NCBI RefSeq assembly: GCF_042666235.1
Contig: NZ_JBHTFQ010000001.1
Span: 496,001-560,000 of the forward strand
From: Halodurantibacterium daqingensis
Lineage (GTDB): Bacteria; Pseudomonadota; Alphaproteobacteria; Rhodobacterales; Rhodobacteraceae
Reading direction: 5' to 3'
Length of the DNA: 64,000 nt
The notes beneath the pieces are model-generated. The model worked only from the letters and a program-made list of their open reading frames with translations. It did not search any database and was not told where the DNA came from. Of the stretch, positions 1 to 8,955 are shown one piece after another; the first letter of the stretch is position 1, and every line of letters begins with the position of its first letter. The translations under genes and the position numbers were made by a program.

Positions 1-1204
1 TCTGCAGCGCCTCTTCCTCGGTGTCGAAGGGGATCACGACCTGAACGGGGCCAAAGATCTCCTGCTGCGCAAGCAGGTGGTCGGGGGCGACATCGGCAAG
101 CAGCGCCGGCGCAACATAGGATCCGCCCGCAGGCGCATCCGCCACCACCTGACCCCGCGCGGCCAGCCGAAGATCGCCCGCCTTGGCCAGGAAGCCTTCG
201 ACAATGCCCTTCTGCCGCGCCGAGATCATCGGCCCGAGGTCATGGTCGGCAAGCGCAGGCCCGACTGTCAGCGCCGAGATCCGCGCCGACATTTCGGCAA
301 CCACCCGGTCATAGACCCCACGCTGAACCAGGATACGCGACCCTGCCGAACAGGTCTGGCCGGCGTTCTGGATCCCCGCATTCACGAGGAAGGGCAGCGC
401 GGCCTCGATATCGGCATCGTCAAAGACCAGTTGCGGCGACTTGCCGCCCAGCTCCAGCGTCACCGGAATCACATTTCGCGCCGCTGCCGCCTGGATGGCC
501 ATCCCCGTCGGAACCGAGCCGGTGAACGAGATGTGGTGCAGCCCGCGATGGCCCGAAAGCGCCGCGCCGGCCTCGGCGCCCAGGCCCGGCACCACGTTCA
601 GCGCCCCGTCGGGCAGGCCTGCCTGACGCGCCAGATCGGCGAAGGCAAGGGCGGTCAGGCAGGCTTCCTCGGCCGGTTTCAGCACACAGGCATTGCCCAT
701 CGTCAGCGCCGCGCCGACCGAACGGCCGATGATCTGCATCGGATAGTTCCAGGGGATGATATGGCCCGTCACCCCATGCGGTTCCCGCAGCGTATAGACG
801 GTATAGCCTTCCAGATAGGGGATGGTTTCGCCCATCACCTTGTCGGCGGCGCCGGCATAGAACTCCATGTAGCGGGCAAGGGCATGGGCGTCGGCCCGCG
901 CCTGTTTGAGCGGCTTGCCCACATCCTGCGCCTCGATCAGCGCAAGCGTTTCGGCGTGTTCGGTCACAAGCTGGCCGATCCGCGCCAGAACCCGGCCGCG
1001 TTCGGTGGCTGTCATCCTGCCCCACGGGCCGGCAAGCGCGGCTTCGGCCGCTGCGACGGCTTCGTCTATGTCGGCGGCAGTGCCGCGGGCGATCTGCGCG
1101 ACTGTCGCGCCTGTCGAAGGGTCGACCACCGGCAGATGGTCCGCGACGCCGCGCCACCTGCCGTCGATGAAGACCTGCGACGGGTCAAACCAGAGTTCCT
1201 TCAT
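1..1204 (-). CDS. aldehyde dehydrogenase family protein (partial, C-terminus beyond left edge)
   Basis: NAD(P)+-dependent aldehyde dehydrogenase, oxidising an aldehyde to the acid in the cytoplasm. About 401 N-terminal residues are visible; the C-terminus lies outside the window. Landmarks are IPWNYP (~150), the general-base Glu in LELGGKSPQ (~251) and the nucleophile in GQTCSAGS (~Cys284), so the catalytic apparatus is intact. The ATG at 1204 lies 20 bases inside the end of the upstream double ATPase gene, so it is the fourth gene of the transporter operon and probably translationally coupled to it. The substrate cannot be told; co-transcription suggests it processes something derived from the imported compound. 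Confidence 0.9.
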   Translation of the reverse strand, partial: MKELWFDPSQVFIDGRWRGVADHLPVVDPSTGATVAQIARGTAADIDEAVAAAEAALAGPWGRMTATERGRVLARIGQLVTEHAETLALIEAQDVGKPLKQARADAHALARYMEFYAGAADKVMGETIPYLEGYTVYTLREPHGVTGHIIPWNYPMQIIGRSVGAALTMGNACVLKPAEEACLTALAFADLARQAGLPDGALNVVPGLGAEAGAALSGHRGLHHISFTGSVPTGMAIQAAAARNVIPVTLELGGKSPQLVFDDADIEAALPFLVNAGIQNAGQTCSAGSRILVQRGVYDRVVAEMSARISALTVGPALADHDLGPMISARQKGIVEGFLAKAGDLRLAARGQVVADAPAGGSYVAPALLADVAPDHLLAQQEIFGPVQVVIPFDTEEEALQ

Positions 1205-2783
1205 CCTCGCTCCTTCGCATCCAGTCAGCCGGGATCTGTGGCGTGGCGGCCAGCAACTCCCGGGTATAGCCATGGCGCGGGCGGTCAAAGACCGCGCCCG
1301 TTTCGCCGCTTTCCACGATTTCACCGGCCTTCATCACCATCACCCGGTCGGTGATGGCGCGCACCACCGACAGGTCATGGCTGATGAAGAGGTACGACAG
1401 CCCCATCCGCCCCTGCAGATCGGCGAGCAGGTCAAGGATCTGCGCCCGCACCCGCACATCCAGCGCCGAAACAGCCTCGTCCAGCACGATGAGCTTGGGG
1501 CGGATGATCAGGGCGCGCGCGATGGCGATGCGCTGGCGCTGCCCGCCGGAAAACTCGTGGATATACTTGTCCATGTCATCGGGTTTGAGGCCGACGTCGG
1601 TCAGCGCCTCTGCCACCCGTGCGCGCCGGTCCCTTGCGGGGGCCAGGTGGAAGGGCTCGGCCACAAGGCGCTCGACCCGGTGGCGCGGATTGAAGCTGCC
1701 ATAGGGATCCTGAAAGACCACCTGCACCTTGGCCCGCACCGCTGACGGCACACGGCCCGCCACGATCCGTTCCCCGTCAAGGGTGATGCGCCCGGCCTGC
1801 AACGGCTCCAACCCCAGGATCGCGCGGGTGAGGGTGGATTTTCCACAGCCGGATTCCCCCACAAGGCCCAGGCTTTCCCCTTCATGCAGGGTAAAGCTTG
1901 CGCCCTTCACCGCCCGCAGTTTCGGGGCCGGGCCGAAAAGGCTGCTGCGCGGCAGCGTATAGTCGCGCACCGCGCCATCGACCTGCAGCAGGGGCCGGTC
2001 GGTTGCCTGCGCGATCCGCTTTGGCACATGGCTTGAGGCCGCGAAAAGCCGGCGGGTATAGTCGTGCCGGCGGGCGCGGAACAGCGGCTCGGTCGCGTCC
2101 GCCTCGACGATCGCGCCCGATTGCATGACCGCGACCCGGTCAGCCACGCCCGCCACCACCGCAAGATCATGGGTGATGAGCAGAAGCGACATGCCCTCTT
2201 CCGCCACCAGACCCTTCAGCAGGTCAAGGATCTGCGCCTGTGTGGTCACGTCAAGCGCTGTGGTCGGTTCATCGGCGATCAGCAGGCGCGGACGCAGGGC
2301 AACCGCCATGGCAATGCAGACCCGTTGCCGCTGCCCGCCCGAAAGCTCGTGCGGGAAGCGTTCCAGCGGAAAGCGGGCAAGGCCCACGCGGTCCAGCCGG
2401 TCGCGGGCCATCTTGAGCGCGTCGCTCCGGCGGGCAGCGCCGTGGATCACCAGGGTTTCGGCAACCTGATCGCCGATGGTCTGCACCGGGTTCAGCGCGG
2501 TCATGGGTTCCTGAAAGATCATGCCGATCTGATTGCCCCGGACGCGGCACATCGCCGGGTCCGACAGGGACAGCAGGTCCTGCCCGCCCATCATCACGCG
2601 CCCCGTCGCCCGCGCACCTGCCGGCAGAAGGCCCATCACCGCAAGCGAGGTCATCGACTTTCCCGAGCCGCTTTCGCCCACCAGGCCCACAACCTGCCCG
2701 GGTTCCACCGCAAAGGACACGTCGCGCAGGATCGGCGTGTCGTGAATCGTCACGGAAAGGTTTTCGACCGACAGGAGGCTCAT
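1185..2783 (-). CDS. peptide-type ABC transporter, fused double ATP-binding protein
   Basis: Energising subunit of a dipeptide/oligopeptide-class importer at the cytoplasmic face. At 532 residues it is two ABC domains in one chain, equivalent to DppD fused to DppF (GsiA/YejF layout). Half one has Walker A GESGSGKS (residues 36-43), signature LSGGQRQR and Walker B with LLIADEPTTALD; half two has Walker A GESGCGKS (~300), FSGGQRQR and LIVLDEAVSALD. The C-terminal extension typical of oligopeptide ATPases is present after each half. The start overlaps the stop of the permease upstream by ATGA. Both nucleotide sites look competent. Substrate not determined. Confidence 0.93.
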   Translation of the reverse strand: MSLLSVENLSVTIHDTPILRDVSFAVEPGQVVGLVGESGSGKSMTSLAVMGLLPAGARATGRVMMGGQDLLSLSDPAMCRVRGNQIGMIFQEPMTALNPVQTIGDQVAETLVIHGAARRSDALKMARDRLDRVGLARFPLERFPHELSGGQRQRVCIAMAVALRPRLLIADEPTTALDVTTQAQILDLLKGLVAEEGMSLLLITHDLAVVAGVADRVAVMQSGAIVEADATEPLFRARRHDYTRRLFAASSHVPKRIAQATDRPLLQVDGAVRDYTLPRSSLFGPAPKLRAVKGASFTLHEGESLGLVGESGCGKSTLTRAILGLEPLQAGRITLDGERIVAGRVPSAVRAKVQVVFQDPYGSFNPRHRVERLVAEPFHLAPARDRRARVAEALTDVGLKPDDMDKYIHEFSGGQRQRIAIARALIIRPKLIVLDEAVSALDVRVRAQILDLLADLQGRMGLSYLFISHDLSVVRAITDRVMVMKAGEIVESGETGAVFDRPRHGYTRELLAATPQIPADWMRRSEDEGTLV

Positions 2784-3598
2784 CGCGCGCGCCTCAGCCG
2801 GGGGTCAAGAATGTCGCGCAGACCGTCGCCCATCAGGTTCAGCCCCAGCACCGTCAGCACGATGGCCATGCCCGGCAGAAGCGCCAGATGCGGGGCAAGG
2901 CCGATCATCGTCTGCGCCTCGGCCAGCATCCGGCCCCAGCTGGGGGTGGGCGGTTGCGCCCCCAGCCCGACATAGGACAGCCCTGCCTCGGCGAGGATCC
3001 CAAGCGAGAACTGGATCGTGCCCTGCACGATCAGGATGTTGGCGATATTGGGCAGGATATGTTCAACCGAGATCCGGCTGGTGCCCTTGCCCGCCACCTC
3101 GGCCGCGCGGATATAGTCCAGCGTCCAGAGCGAGAGCGCCGCCCCCCGGGTGACGCGGGCAAAGACGGGGGTGTTGAAGATGCCGATGGCGATGATCGCA
3201 TTGACCGCCGAAGGGCCGAAGACTGCGGTGATCAGGATCGCGATCACCAGTGCGGGGAAGGCAAAGATCAGGTCGTTGCCGCGCATGATGATCTCGTCCA
3301 CAAGGCTTCCCCGACGTGCGGCGGCGACCAGTCCCAGCGGCACGCCAAGCAGAACCCCAAGGCCAACGGCCACGATCGCCACGGCAATCGAGGTGCGCGC
3401 GCCGACCATCAGCATCGACAGGATGTCGCGCCCGAAATGATCGGTGCCCAGCAGATGCGCCCCCCCCGGCGGCAAGAGCCGCCCGGCGATGTTCATCCCC
3501 GTGACGGGATAGGGCGTCCAGACAAAGGAAACCAGCGCGGCAAGCGCCGCGATGCCGGCCAGAACGGCCCCGAGGACAAGCGACAGCGGCAGTTTCAT
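2780..3598 (-). CDS. peptide-type ABC transporter permease (DppC-like)
   Basis: Inner-membrane permease, 272 residues, of the DppC/OppC type. It has an N-terminal membrane segment, a short periplasmic part with the GTDHFGRD motif characteristic of DppC proteins (~50), and the BPD_transp_1 core with several hydrophobic helices, ending in a GDGLRDILDPRLR tail typical of the family. ATGA overlaps at both ends link it to the other permease (upstream) and the double ATPase (downstream), indicating a tightly coupled operon. Confidence 0.93.
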   Translation of the reverse strand: MKLPLSLVLGAVLAGIAALAALVSFVWTPYPVTGMNIAGRLLPPGGAHLLGTDHFGRDILSMLMVGARTSIAVAIVAVGLGVLLGVPLGLVAAARRGSLVDEIIMRGNDLIFAFPALVIAILITAVFGPSAVNAIIAIGIFNTPVFARVTRGAALSLWTLDYIRAAEVAGKGTSRISVEHILPNIANILIVQGTIQFSLGILAEAGLSYVGLGAQPPTPSWGRMLAEAQTMIGLAPHLALLPGMAIVLTVLGLNLMGDGLRDILDPRLRRAR

Positions 3599-4539
3599 CG
3601 TTTGCGCAACCTCGGATCAACGGCGGCATAGGCCAGATCGACAAGAAAGGTCACCAGGATCACGGCAAAGACAAGCAGCATCACCACCGATTCCACCACG
3701 ATCAGATCGCGCTGGGTGATGCCCTGAAAGATCAGCCGTCCCAACCCCGGAAGGAAGAACACGTTCTCGATGATGATGGCTCCGGCAAGAAGGAATGAGA
3801 ACTGCAGACCGATGATCGTCAGCACCGGGATCAGCGCGTTGCGCAGGGCGTGGCGAAACACCGTCTGACGGCGGCTGAGCCCCTTGGCGCGGGCGGTGCG
3901 GATGTAATCCTGCCCCAGCACCTCGAGCACGGCCGAGCGCATGACCCGGGCCAGGATCGACGCCTGCGGCAGGGCCAGCGCCACGGCCGGCAGGGTCAGC
4001 GCCTGGATATTGGGCCAGAACCCGTTGTCCCACCCCGGAAAGCCGCCCGCCGAAAACCAGCGCAGGTGGATCGAAAATACCAGCACCAGCAGCATTGCGA
4101 ACCAGAAGTTGGGGATGGCGATGCCCAGCTGCGTGACGCCCATGATGCCGATGTCGGCTGCGCCGCCCCGCCGGCTGGCCGCGATCAGGCCCACCGGGAA
4201 GGCGATCACCACCGACAACAGAAGCGCGTAAAGCGTCAGGGGCAGCGACACGCCCAGCCGCGCCTGCACAAGCTCGGCCACCGGGACGCGATAGGTGTAG
4301 GACGTGCCGAAATCGCCGGTCAGCATCCCGCCGATCCAGCCCAGATAGCGCGCAACCGGCCCCGCATCGAGCCCCAGATCGCGCCGCAGCGCCGCCACGG
4401 TTTCGGGCGCCGCGTTCATCCCCAGCATGTACGAGGCCGGATCCCCCGGAATGACTTCGATCACCGCAAAGATCACGACACTGGCCGCGATCAGGCTGAG
4501 GACAAGCGATAAAAGCCGGCTGAGCGTATAGCGGATCAT
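3595..4539 (-). CDS. peptide-type ABC transporter permease (DppB-like)
   Basis: Inner-membrane permease, 314 residues, of the DppB/OppB type: N-terminal helix, a periplasmic stretch including IPGDPASYMLG, then the permease core with the cytoplasmic coupling segment around YIRTARAKGLS and the C-terminal DLAYAAVDPRLR signature. It is first of the permease-ATPase-dehydrogenase operon; a GAGGGT Shine-Dalgarno precedes its ATG. The matching solute-binding protein gene is not adjacent but 1.6 kb further upstream, separated by two genes on the other strand. Confidence 0.93.
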   Translation of the reverse strand: MIRYTLSRLLSLVLSLIAASVVIFAVIEVIPGDPASYMLGMNAAPETVAALRRDLGLDAGPVARYLGWIGGMLTGDFGTSYTYRVPVAELVQARLGVSLPLTLYALLLSVVIAFPVGLIAASRRGGAADIGIMGVTQLGIAIPNFWFAMLLVLVFSIHLRWFSAGGFPGWDNGFWPNIQALTLPAVALALPQASILARVMRSAVLEVLGQDYIRTARAKGLSRRQTVFRHALRNALIPVLTIIGLQFSFLLAGAIIIENVFFLPGLGRLIFQGITQRDLIVVESVVMLLVFAVILVTFLVDLAYAAVDPRLRKR

Positions 4540-4566
4540 GCACCCTCGGATTTCTGCGCGGCCACG

Positions 4567-4644
4567 TTAGAACCGCATCTCTTCCGGGTCCAGACGCGAA
4601 TTGGTCTGCGGGCAGAGGAAGCTGAAGAAGATCTGTGACTTCAT
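4567..4644 (-). CDS. putative 25-residue leader peptide upstream of the permease genes
   Basis: Short reading frame beginning MKSQIFFSF and ending EEMRF, with a good AGGGG Shine-Dalgarno about 5 bases before its ATG, ending 27 bases before the DppB-like start on the same strand. Nothing about it identifies a function. It may be a translated upstream ORF in the operon leader, or chance. It is listed because the ribosome-binding site is better than expected at random and its placement fits a leader. Confidence 0.28.
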   Translation of the reverse strand: MKSQIFFSFLCPQTNSRLDPEEMRF

Positions 4645-4768
4645 GAGCACCCCTGTGGCGGAATGGCAACGATCTACTTGACCCTCAACAGGTTTCGTGA
4701 CGCTTTCGGCGGAACCGCGCTTGCCCCAAGGGGTTATCCGGGTCGCTACGAAAGGAATCCGTTCTGCC

Positions 4769-5494
4769 ATGACTCTCACCGTCCGAGGCCCCCTGAGGGC
4801 GCTGCTTATCGCCGCGGCTGTCGGCCTTGCGGCCTGTTCCGCCCCCCCGCTGGAACAGGAAGCCCCGCCCGAACCGCAGGTCGTTCCCGGCTATGAGGCG
4901 ATCCAGGACGGGGACATCCTGATCCCGGCGGTGCCGCCGCAGTATCTTGATCCGATCAACCGGCGTCAGCAGGTGGCCTATAATGGCACCGAGCGTCCTG
5001 GCACGATCGTTGTCGATCCGCATGCCAAGTTCCTCTATCTGGTGACGGCGCCGGGCGAGGCGATGCGCTATCGCATCGCCGTCGGGCGCGAGGGCAGGGG
5101 GTTCCGTGGCTCGGCCACTGTCGGGCGCAAGGCTGAATGGCCCGCCTGGACGCCCACGGCGAACATGATCCGGACCGATCCGGATATTTACGGCCCCTAT
5201 CGCGCCGGCATGTCGGGCGGGCTGGAGAATCCTCTGGGGGCGCGGGCGCTTTATCTCTACCGCAACGGGCGCGATACGATGTACCGGATTCATGGCACGA
5301 ACGATGTGGCCTCGATCGGAAACCAGACTTCGGCGGGCTGCATCCGGCTGTTCAATCAGGATATCCTCGATCTTTACGACCGCGTGCCGCGCGGCGCGCA
5401 GATGCGGGTGCGTTCCGAGGCGGAATCGCGCCGGCTGGAGGGTCCGCAGCCGCCCGAGACGGTGATCCAGGATCTCGAGGTCGTCGCCCGCTGA
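4769..5494 (+). CDS. L,D-transpeptidase (YkuD domain) lipoprotein
   Basis: Peptidoglycan-modifying enzyme of the ErfK/YbiS/YkuD family, expected to make 3-3 cross-links or anchor proteins to the murein in the periplasm. I chose the ATG at 4769 (AAAGGA Shine-Dalgarno) because it gives a signal peptide with a lipobox LAAC around residue 22, so the 241-residue product should be lipid-anchored. The YkuD catalytic signature is complete: IHGTNDVASIG, then TSAGCIRLFNQD with the nucleophilic Cys and following Arg. It stands alone, reading away from the permease operon, and is followed by a strong stem-loop terminator. An earlier in-frame ATG at 4697 would bury the signal peptide and is less likely. 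Confidence 0.92.
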   Translation: MTLTVRGPLRALLIAAAVGLAACSAPPLEQEAPPEPQVVPGYEAIQDGDILIPAVPPQYLDPINRRQQVAYNGTERPGTIVVDPHAKFLYLVTAPGEAMRYRIAVGREGRGFRGSATVGRKAEWPAWTPTANMIRTDPDIYGPYRAGMSGGLENPLGARALYLYRNGRDTMYRIHGTNDVASIGNQTSAGCIRLFNQDILDLYDRVPRGAQMRVRSEAESRRLEGPQPPETVIQDLEVVAR

Positions 5495-5564
5495 GGCAGC
5501 TTCACGCGGCGGCATGACGGGCGGGTAGCTCTGGCGCGGCAATGATATTCTTCAGAACGAGGAG

Positions 5565-5590
5565 GGGGCAGCGGCAGCGCTGCCCCTTTT
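5565..5590 (+). terminator. rho-independent terminator after the L,D-transpeptidase gene
   Basis: Perfect 9-bp stem (GGGGCAGCG / CGCTGCCCC), 4-base loop GCAG, followed immediately by TTTT. It lies 70 bases downstream of the stop at 5494. Confidence 0.85.
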
Positions 5591-5722
5591 CCGTGCGGGA
5601 TATCCACTGCCCGGTGCAGAACCGGGCATTTCGGGGAACCTGGGGCGCGCCGTCGCGTTTCAGTCCTGAATTCAACCGCTCCGGTGCGTCAGGGGCGTGA
5701 CGGATGCGGGCAAGGAGGGGCA

Positions 5723-6067
5723 ATGGCAGATCATCGCAAGGAGGAGGCCCGGGCGCTGAGCCGGGACGAGCGTGAACTGGCGCAGGCGGCCCGCTATCCG
5801 CGGCTCGGGCGTCTGACCGATGCCGATCTGCAGGATCTGATCCTGCGCCTGCGCGAGCGTCGCGACCGCGCGCGGAGCATTGCCAATCGCCAGCGGCGGG
5901 AAATTCGCGGCAAGGCCGAGCCTGCGGGAAGCGCCGCGGTTGGCGCCGATGCCGGAAGTCACAGCAAGCTGCATTTCCTCAACTGCGCGCTGCGCCGTGC
6001 GCAAGATGAGGTGCGCCGCCGCGACAGTGTCGAGGATCTGCGTCCGGGCAAGACCATAGCGGGATAA
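5723..6067 (+). CDS. conserved hypothetical protein, helical and charged
   Basis: 114-residue, highly charged, probably all-helical protein with no signal peptide or membrane segment. Its core (LTDADLQDLILRLRERRDRA, then a Gly/Ala-rich linker and a second helix with LHFLNCALRRAQDEVRRRD) resembles small uncharacterised proteins I associate with many proteobacteria, but I cannot assign a function. The ATG at 5723 has a strong AGGAGGGG Shine-Dalgarno. The gene sits between two rho-independent terminators, so it is probably monocistronic. Confidence 0.7.
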   Translation: MADHRKEEARALSRDERELAQAARYPRLGRLTDADLQDLILRLRERRDRARSIANRQRREIRGKAEPAGSAAVGADAGSHSKLHFLNCALRRAQDEVRRRDSVEDLRPGKTIAG

Positions 6068-6133
6068 GAAAACGAAAAGCCGGTCCTGGGGCGCCTGCGG
6101 ACGGTGCTTCTTCAGGCGATGCGCCAGGACAAG

Positions 6134-6160
6134 GGCCCCGGATCAGTTCCGGGGCCTTTT
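6134..6160 (+). terminator. rho-independent terminator after the small helical protein gene
   Basis: Perfect 9-bp stem (GGCCCCGGA / TCCGGGGCC) with a 5-base loop and TTTT directly after. It also lies at the tail of the oppositely transcribed binding-protein gene, and may work on both strands. Confidence 0.85.
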
Positions 6161-6176
6161 CGTCTTCATGGTCTGC

Positions 6177-7649
6177 CTATTGGCGCCAGCGCACACCGGT
6201 CAGATCGTTCGCTGGCACCGGCGCGTTTTCCCAAAGCCCTTCGATTCCGGCATTGGCGACGCCGGCCTTGGCAAGCTGGAACAGGAAGCCGTTGGCGTGA
6301 TCTTCGGCGATCAGTCGCTGGGCCTGTTGCAGCAGGGCGCTGCGGCCCTCGGGATCGGCAGTTGCGCGCAGCTCGGTCATCAGGCGCTGCATCTCGGGGT
6401 TGTCATAGCCGAAGTAATAGTCCGGCCGGGCGTAGATGTTGATGTCCATCGGCTCGGTATGGCTGATGACGGTCAGATCGAAATCCTTGCCGTTGAACAC
6501 CTGTTCCAGCCATTGCGCCCATTCCATGTTGGTGATCTGGGTCTCGACCCCGACCTCGCGCAACTGGGCGGCAATGATCTCTCCGCCCCGGCGGGCATAG
6601 GACGGGGGCGGCAGCATCAGGCGCAGGCTGAGCCCCGTTGCCCCGGCTTCCTCGAGCAAGGCGCGGGCGCGGTCGGGATCATGCGGCGTCAGGTCAGTGA
6701 GATCGAGATAATCCGGATGGTGTGGCGCGAAATGTGTGCCGATCGGCGTGCCATAGCCGAACATCGCGCCGTCGATGATTTCCTGCCGTTTGATCGCATG
6801 GGCCAGTGCGGCGCGGACCCGGTCATCGCCAAGTGCGGGATGGGCATGGTTCATCGCCAGGATCGTCTCGCCCTCGGTCGAGCCGACGATGACCGAAAAG
6901 CGCGGATCGGCCTCGAACTGCGCCAGGGTTTCGGGGGCGGGGAAGTTCGGGAAGGCATCGACGTCGCCGGCCATCATCGCGGCATAGGCCGCGCTGGGGT
7001 CCGAAATGAAGCGGAAGGTGGCGCGGGCCAGGGCGGGCGCCTCGCCCCAGTAATCCTCGAACCGCTCCAGCTCGATCCGGTCACCCTGCACCCAGCGCTG
7101 AAAGCGGAACGGGCCGGTGCCGATCGGATTGGTCGCGTTGTTGTCCGCACTCCTGGGCGACAGGATCACCGCGTCTCCCCAGGCCATGTTGAACAGGAAT
7201 GCCCCGTCGGGTTCGGAAAGCGTGACCTCGACCGTCGCCGGATCAACCACCGTCACCTCGGAAATGGCGGCAAAAAGCTGCTTCTGCGCATTGGTGCTGT
7301 CTTCGGCACGGGCGCGATCCAGCGAGAACTTCACGTCCTCGGCCGAAAAGGCAGTGCCGTCGTGAAACTGCACACCTTCGCGCAGACGGAAGGTATAGCG
7401 CAGCCCGTCGTCCGAAATCTCCCAGTCCTGTGCCAGCGCCGGCAGAACCGCGCCATCGGGGCCAAAGCGGGTCAGGCCCTCGAAGATATTGGCATAGGTC
7501 ACTTCGCGGATCGCAGCGGCGGCGCCCGCCGTCGGGTCAAGGTTCGGCGGCTCAAGCACCATTCCGATGCTGATGCTGTCGCTCTGCGCCCAGAGGGGGG
7601 CGGCAGAGAGCAGCAGCGCAGCAAGGCTCAGTTTCAGGCGGGTCAGCAT
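6177..7649 (-). CDS. peptide-type ABC transporter substrate-binding protein (SBP_bac_5)
   Basis: Periplasmic solute receptor of the dipeptide/nickel/oligopeptide-binding family, 490 residues. It has a Sec signal peptide (MLTRLKLSLAALLL..., cleavage probably after PLWAQ) and the family signature around residues 40-110 (EPPNLDPTAGAAAA, YANIFEGLTRF, FRLREGVQFHDGTAFSAEDV). A GGGAAGGA Shine-Dalgarno precedes the ATG at 7649. It presumably serves the permeases at 2.8-4.5 kb, which lack their own binding-protein gene, although two opposite-strand genes intervene. The ligand cannot be read from sequence; peptides, glutathione or an amine-containing compound are all possible. Confidence 0.92.
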   Translation of the reverse strand: MLTRLKLSLAALLLSAAPLWAQSDSISIGMVLEPPNLDPTAGAAAAIREVTYANIFEGLTRFGPDGAVLPALAQDWEISDDGLRYTFRLREGVQFHDGTAFSAEDVKFSLDRARAEDSTNAQKQLFAAISEVTVVDPATVEVTLSEPDGAFLFNMAWGDAVILSPRSADNNATNPIGTGPFRFQRWVQGDRIELERFEDYWGEAPALARATFRFISDPSAAYAAMMAGDVDAFPNFPAPETLAQFEADPRFSVIVGSTEGETILAMNHAHPALGDDRVRAALAHAIKRQEIIDGAMFGYGTPIGTHFAPHHPDYLDLTDLTPHDPDRARALLEEAGATGLSLRLMLPPPSYARRGGEIIAAQLREVGVETQITNMEWAQWLEQVFNGKDFDLTVISHTEPMDINIYARPDYYFGYDNPEMQRLMTELRATADPEGRSALLQQAQRLIAEDHANGFLFQLAKAGVANAGIEGLWENAPVPANDLTGVRWRQ

Positions 7650-7731
7650 GGACGTTCCTTCCCAGTTGGTTTTGCGGCATGATTGACCGCTTTGTGCTGC
7701 CGATCAAGCGGTGTGAAAGCGGCCGAGCCGC

Positions 7732-8955
7732 TCAGCGCCGGTCAGGCCCGCGCCCCAGAAGGCGCCCGATCAGGAAGGATGTGCGCGGCATATACACATA
7801 TCCCGTGCGGCCCGAGGGTGCCGGCCGGACCTGCCGCCGCGCGAGGCCGAAGAACACCAGGCCCAGATGTGCCAGCGCGAGGAAGACGAACATCCCCGCC
7901 GGACCAAAGCCGCCGATCAGCACCGATGCGGCAAGCGGGCTCGCGATTGCCCCCACCGCATAAAGGAACATGAGCGCCGCCGAAAGCTCGACCCGTTCGG
8001 CGGTTTCTGCAAAATCATGGGCATGGGCGGCCGAGACGGAATAGATCGGAAACGTCGTGAAGCCGAAGAAACCGGCCGCGAGGAACACCGCCACCGCCCC
8101 GGCCGTGCTGACGGCGATGGTGATGCCGCAGGCGAGGATCGAGGCCACCGACAGCCAGATCAGAACGGTACGGCGATCGTATTTGTCGGCAAGCCAGCCC
8201 ACCGGCACCTGCGCGATTGCGCCGCCCAGGACGAAGGCCGCCAGAAACAGCGCGATCAGATCGGCCGAAAGCCCCACGGCCAGGCCATAGACCGGCCCGA
8301 CCATCCGGAAGGCGGCGCCGGTCACACCCGAGACCACCACGCCCACCGCGGCAAGGGGCGAACGGTCCCAGGCAAGCCGCGGGCGCAGCCGCGGTGCCTC
8401 GCCGGTTTCGGGCGCCTCGGCCCGACTCAGGGTCAGCGGAAACAGCGCCGCGCAGCAAAACAGCGCCAGCAGGTTGTAGGAGACGTAAGAGGCAGGCTCC
8501 AGCACCCCGATCAACAGCTGTGCCCCAAGGCTGCCGCCGATATCGACCACCCGATAGACGCCCATCGCCCGGCCGCGCGTTTCATTGGTGACCTTTGCCT
8601 GAAGCCAGGCCTCGATGATCGTGTAGCAGCCCGCCACACAAAGCCCCGAGGCCATCCGCATCAGCGACCAGGCATAGGGATCGATGACCAGCATATGCGC
8701 AAGAATGCCGATGGTGCCGGCGGCGGTAAAGGCTGCGAAGGCCCGCGAATGGCCCACCGCGCCCATCAGGCGGGGCGCCCACCAGCAGCCGATGAAGAAG
8801 CCGAAGAAATGCGCCGAGCCCAAGAGCCCCACTTCGACCGCCGAAAACCCGAGAACCACCCCCGAAACCGCATCCAGCGGCGCCACCCCACCCGAACCGA
8901 GTTGCAACAGCACGACCGAGCAGAAGAGGGCAGCAAAGGAGATCAAGAGGCGCAT
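7732..8955 (-). CDS. MFS transporter (YcaD-like)
   Basis: Inner-membrane major facilitator superfamily carrier, 407 residues with about 12 hydrophobic segments. The loop motif GGAIAQVPVGWLADKYDRR (~residues 245-263) matches the inter-domain signature of the YcaD subgroup. The start is the ATG at 8955 (MRLLISF); upstream extension of the frame has no membrane character. It precedes the binding-protein gene on the same strand with an 83-base gap containing an imperfect hairpin (7686-7712), so the two may or may not be co-transcribed. Substrate unknown. Confidence 0.88.
   Translation of the reverse strand: MRLLISFAALFCSVVLLQLGSGGVAPLDAVSGVVLGFSAVEVGLLGSAHFFGFFIGCWWAPRLMGAVGHSRAFAAFTAAGTIGILAHMLVIDPYAWSLMRMASGLCVAGCYTIIEAWLQAKVTNETRGRAMGVYRVVDIGGSLGAQLLIGVLEPASYVSYNLLALFCCAALFPLTLSRAEAPETGEAPRLRPRLAWDRSPLAAVGVVVSGVTGAAFRMVGPVYGLAVGLSADLIALFLAAFVLGGAIAQVPVGWLADKYDRRTVLIWLSVASILACGITIAVSTAGAVAVFLAAGFFGFTTFPIYSVSAAHAHDFAETAERVELSAALMFLYAVGAIASPLAASVLIGGFGPAGMFVFLALAHLGLVFFGLARRQVRPAPSGRTGYVYMPRTSFLIGRLLGRGPDRR

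Noticed and set aside
77..1354. 425-residue plus-strand frame at the left edge
   Set aside because: Antisense to the aldehyde dehydrogenase, which has all catalytic motifs.
7686..7712. Terminator between the MFS and binding-protein genes
   Set aside because: Only a 7-bp stem with a 13-base loop and no T-tract; too weak to list.
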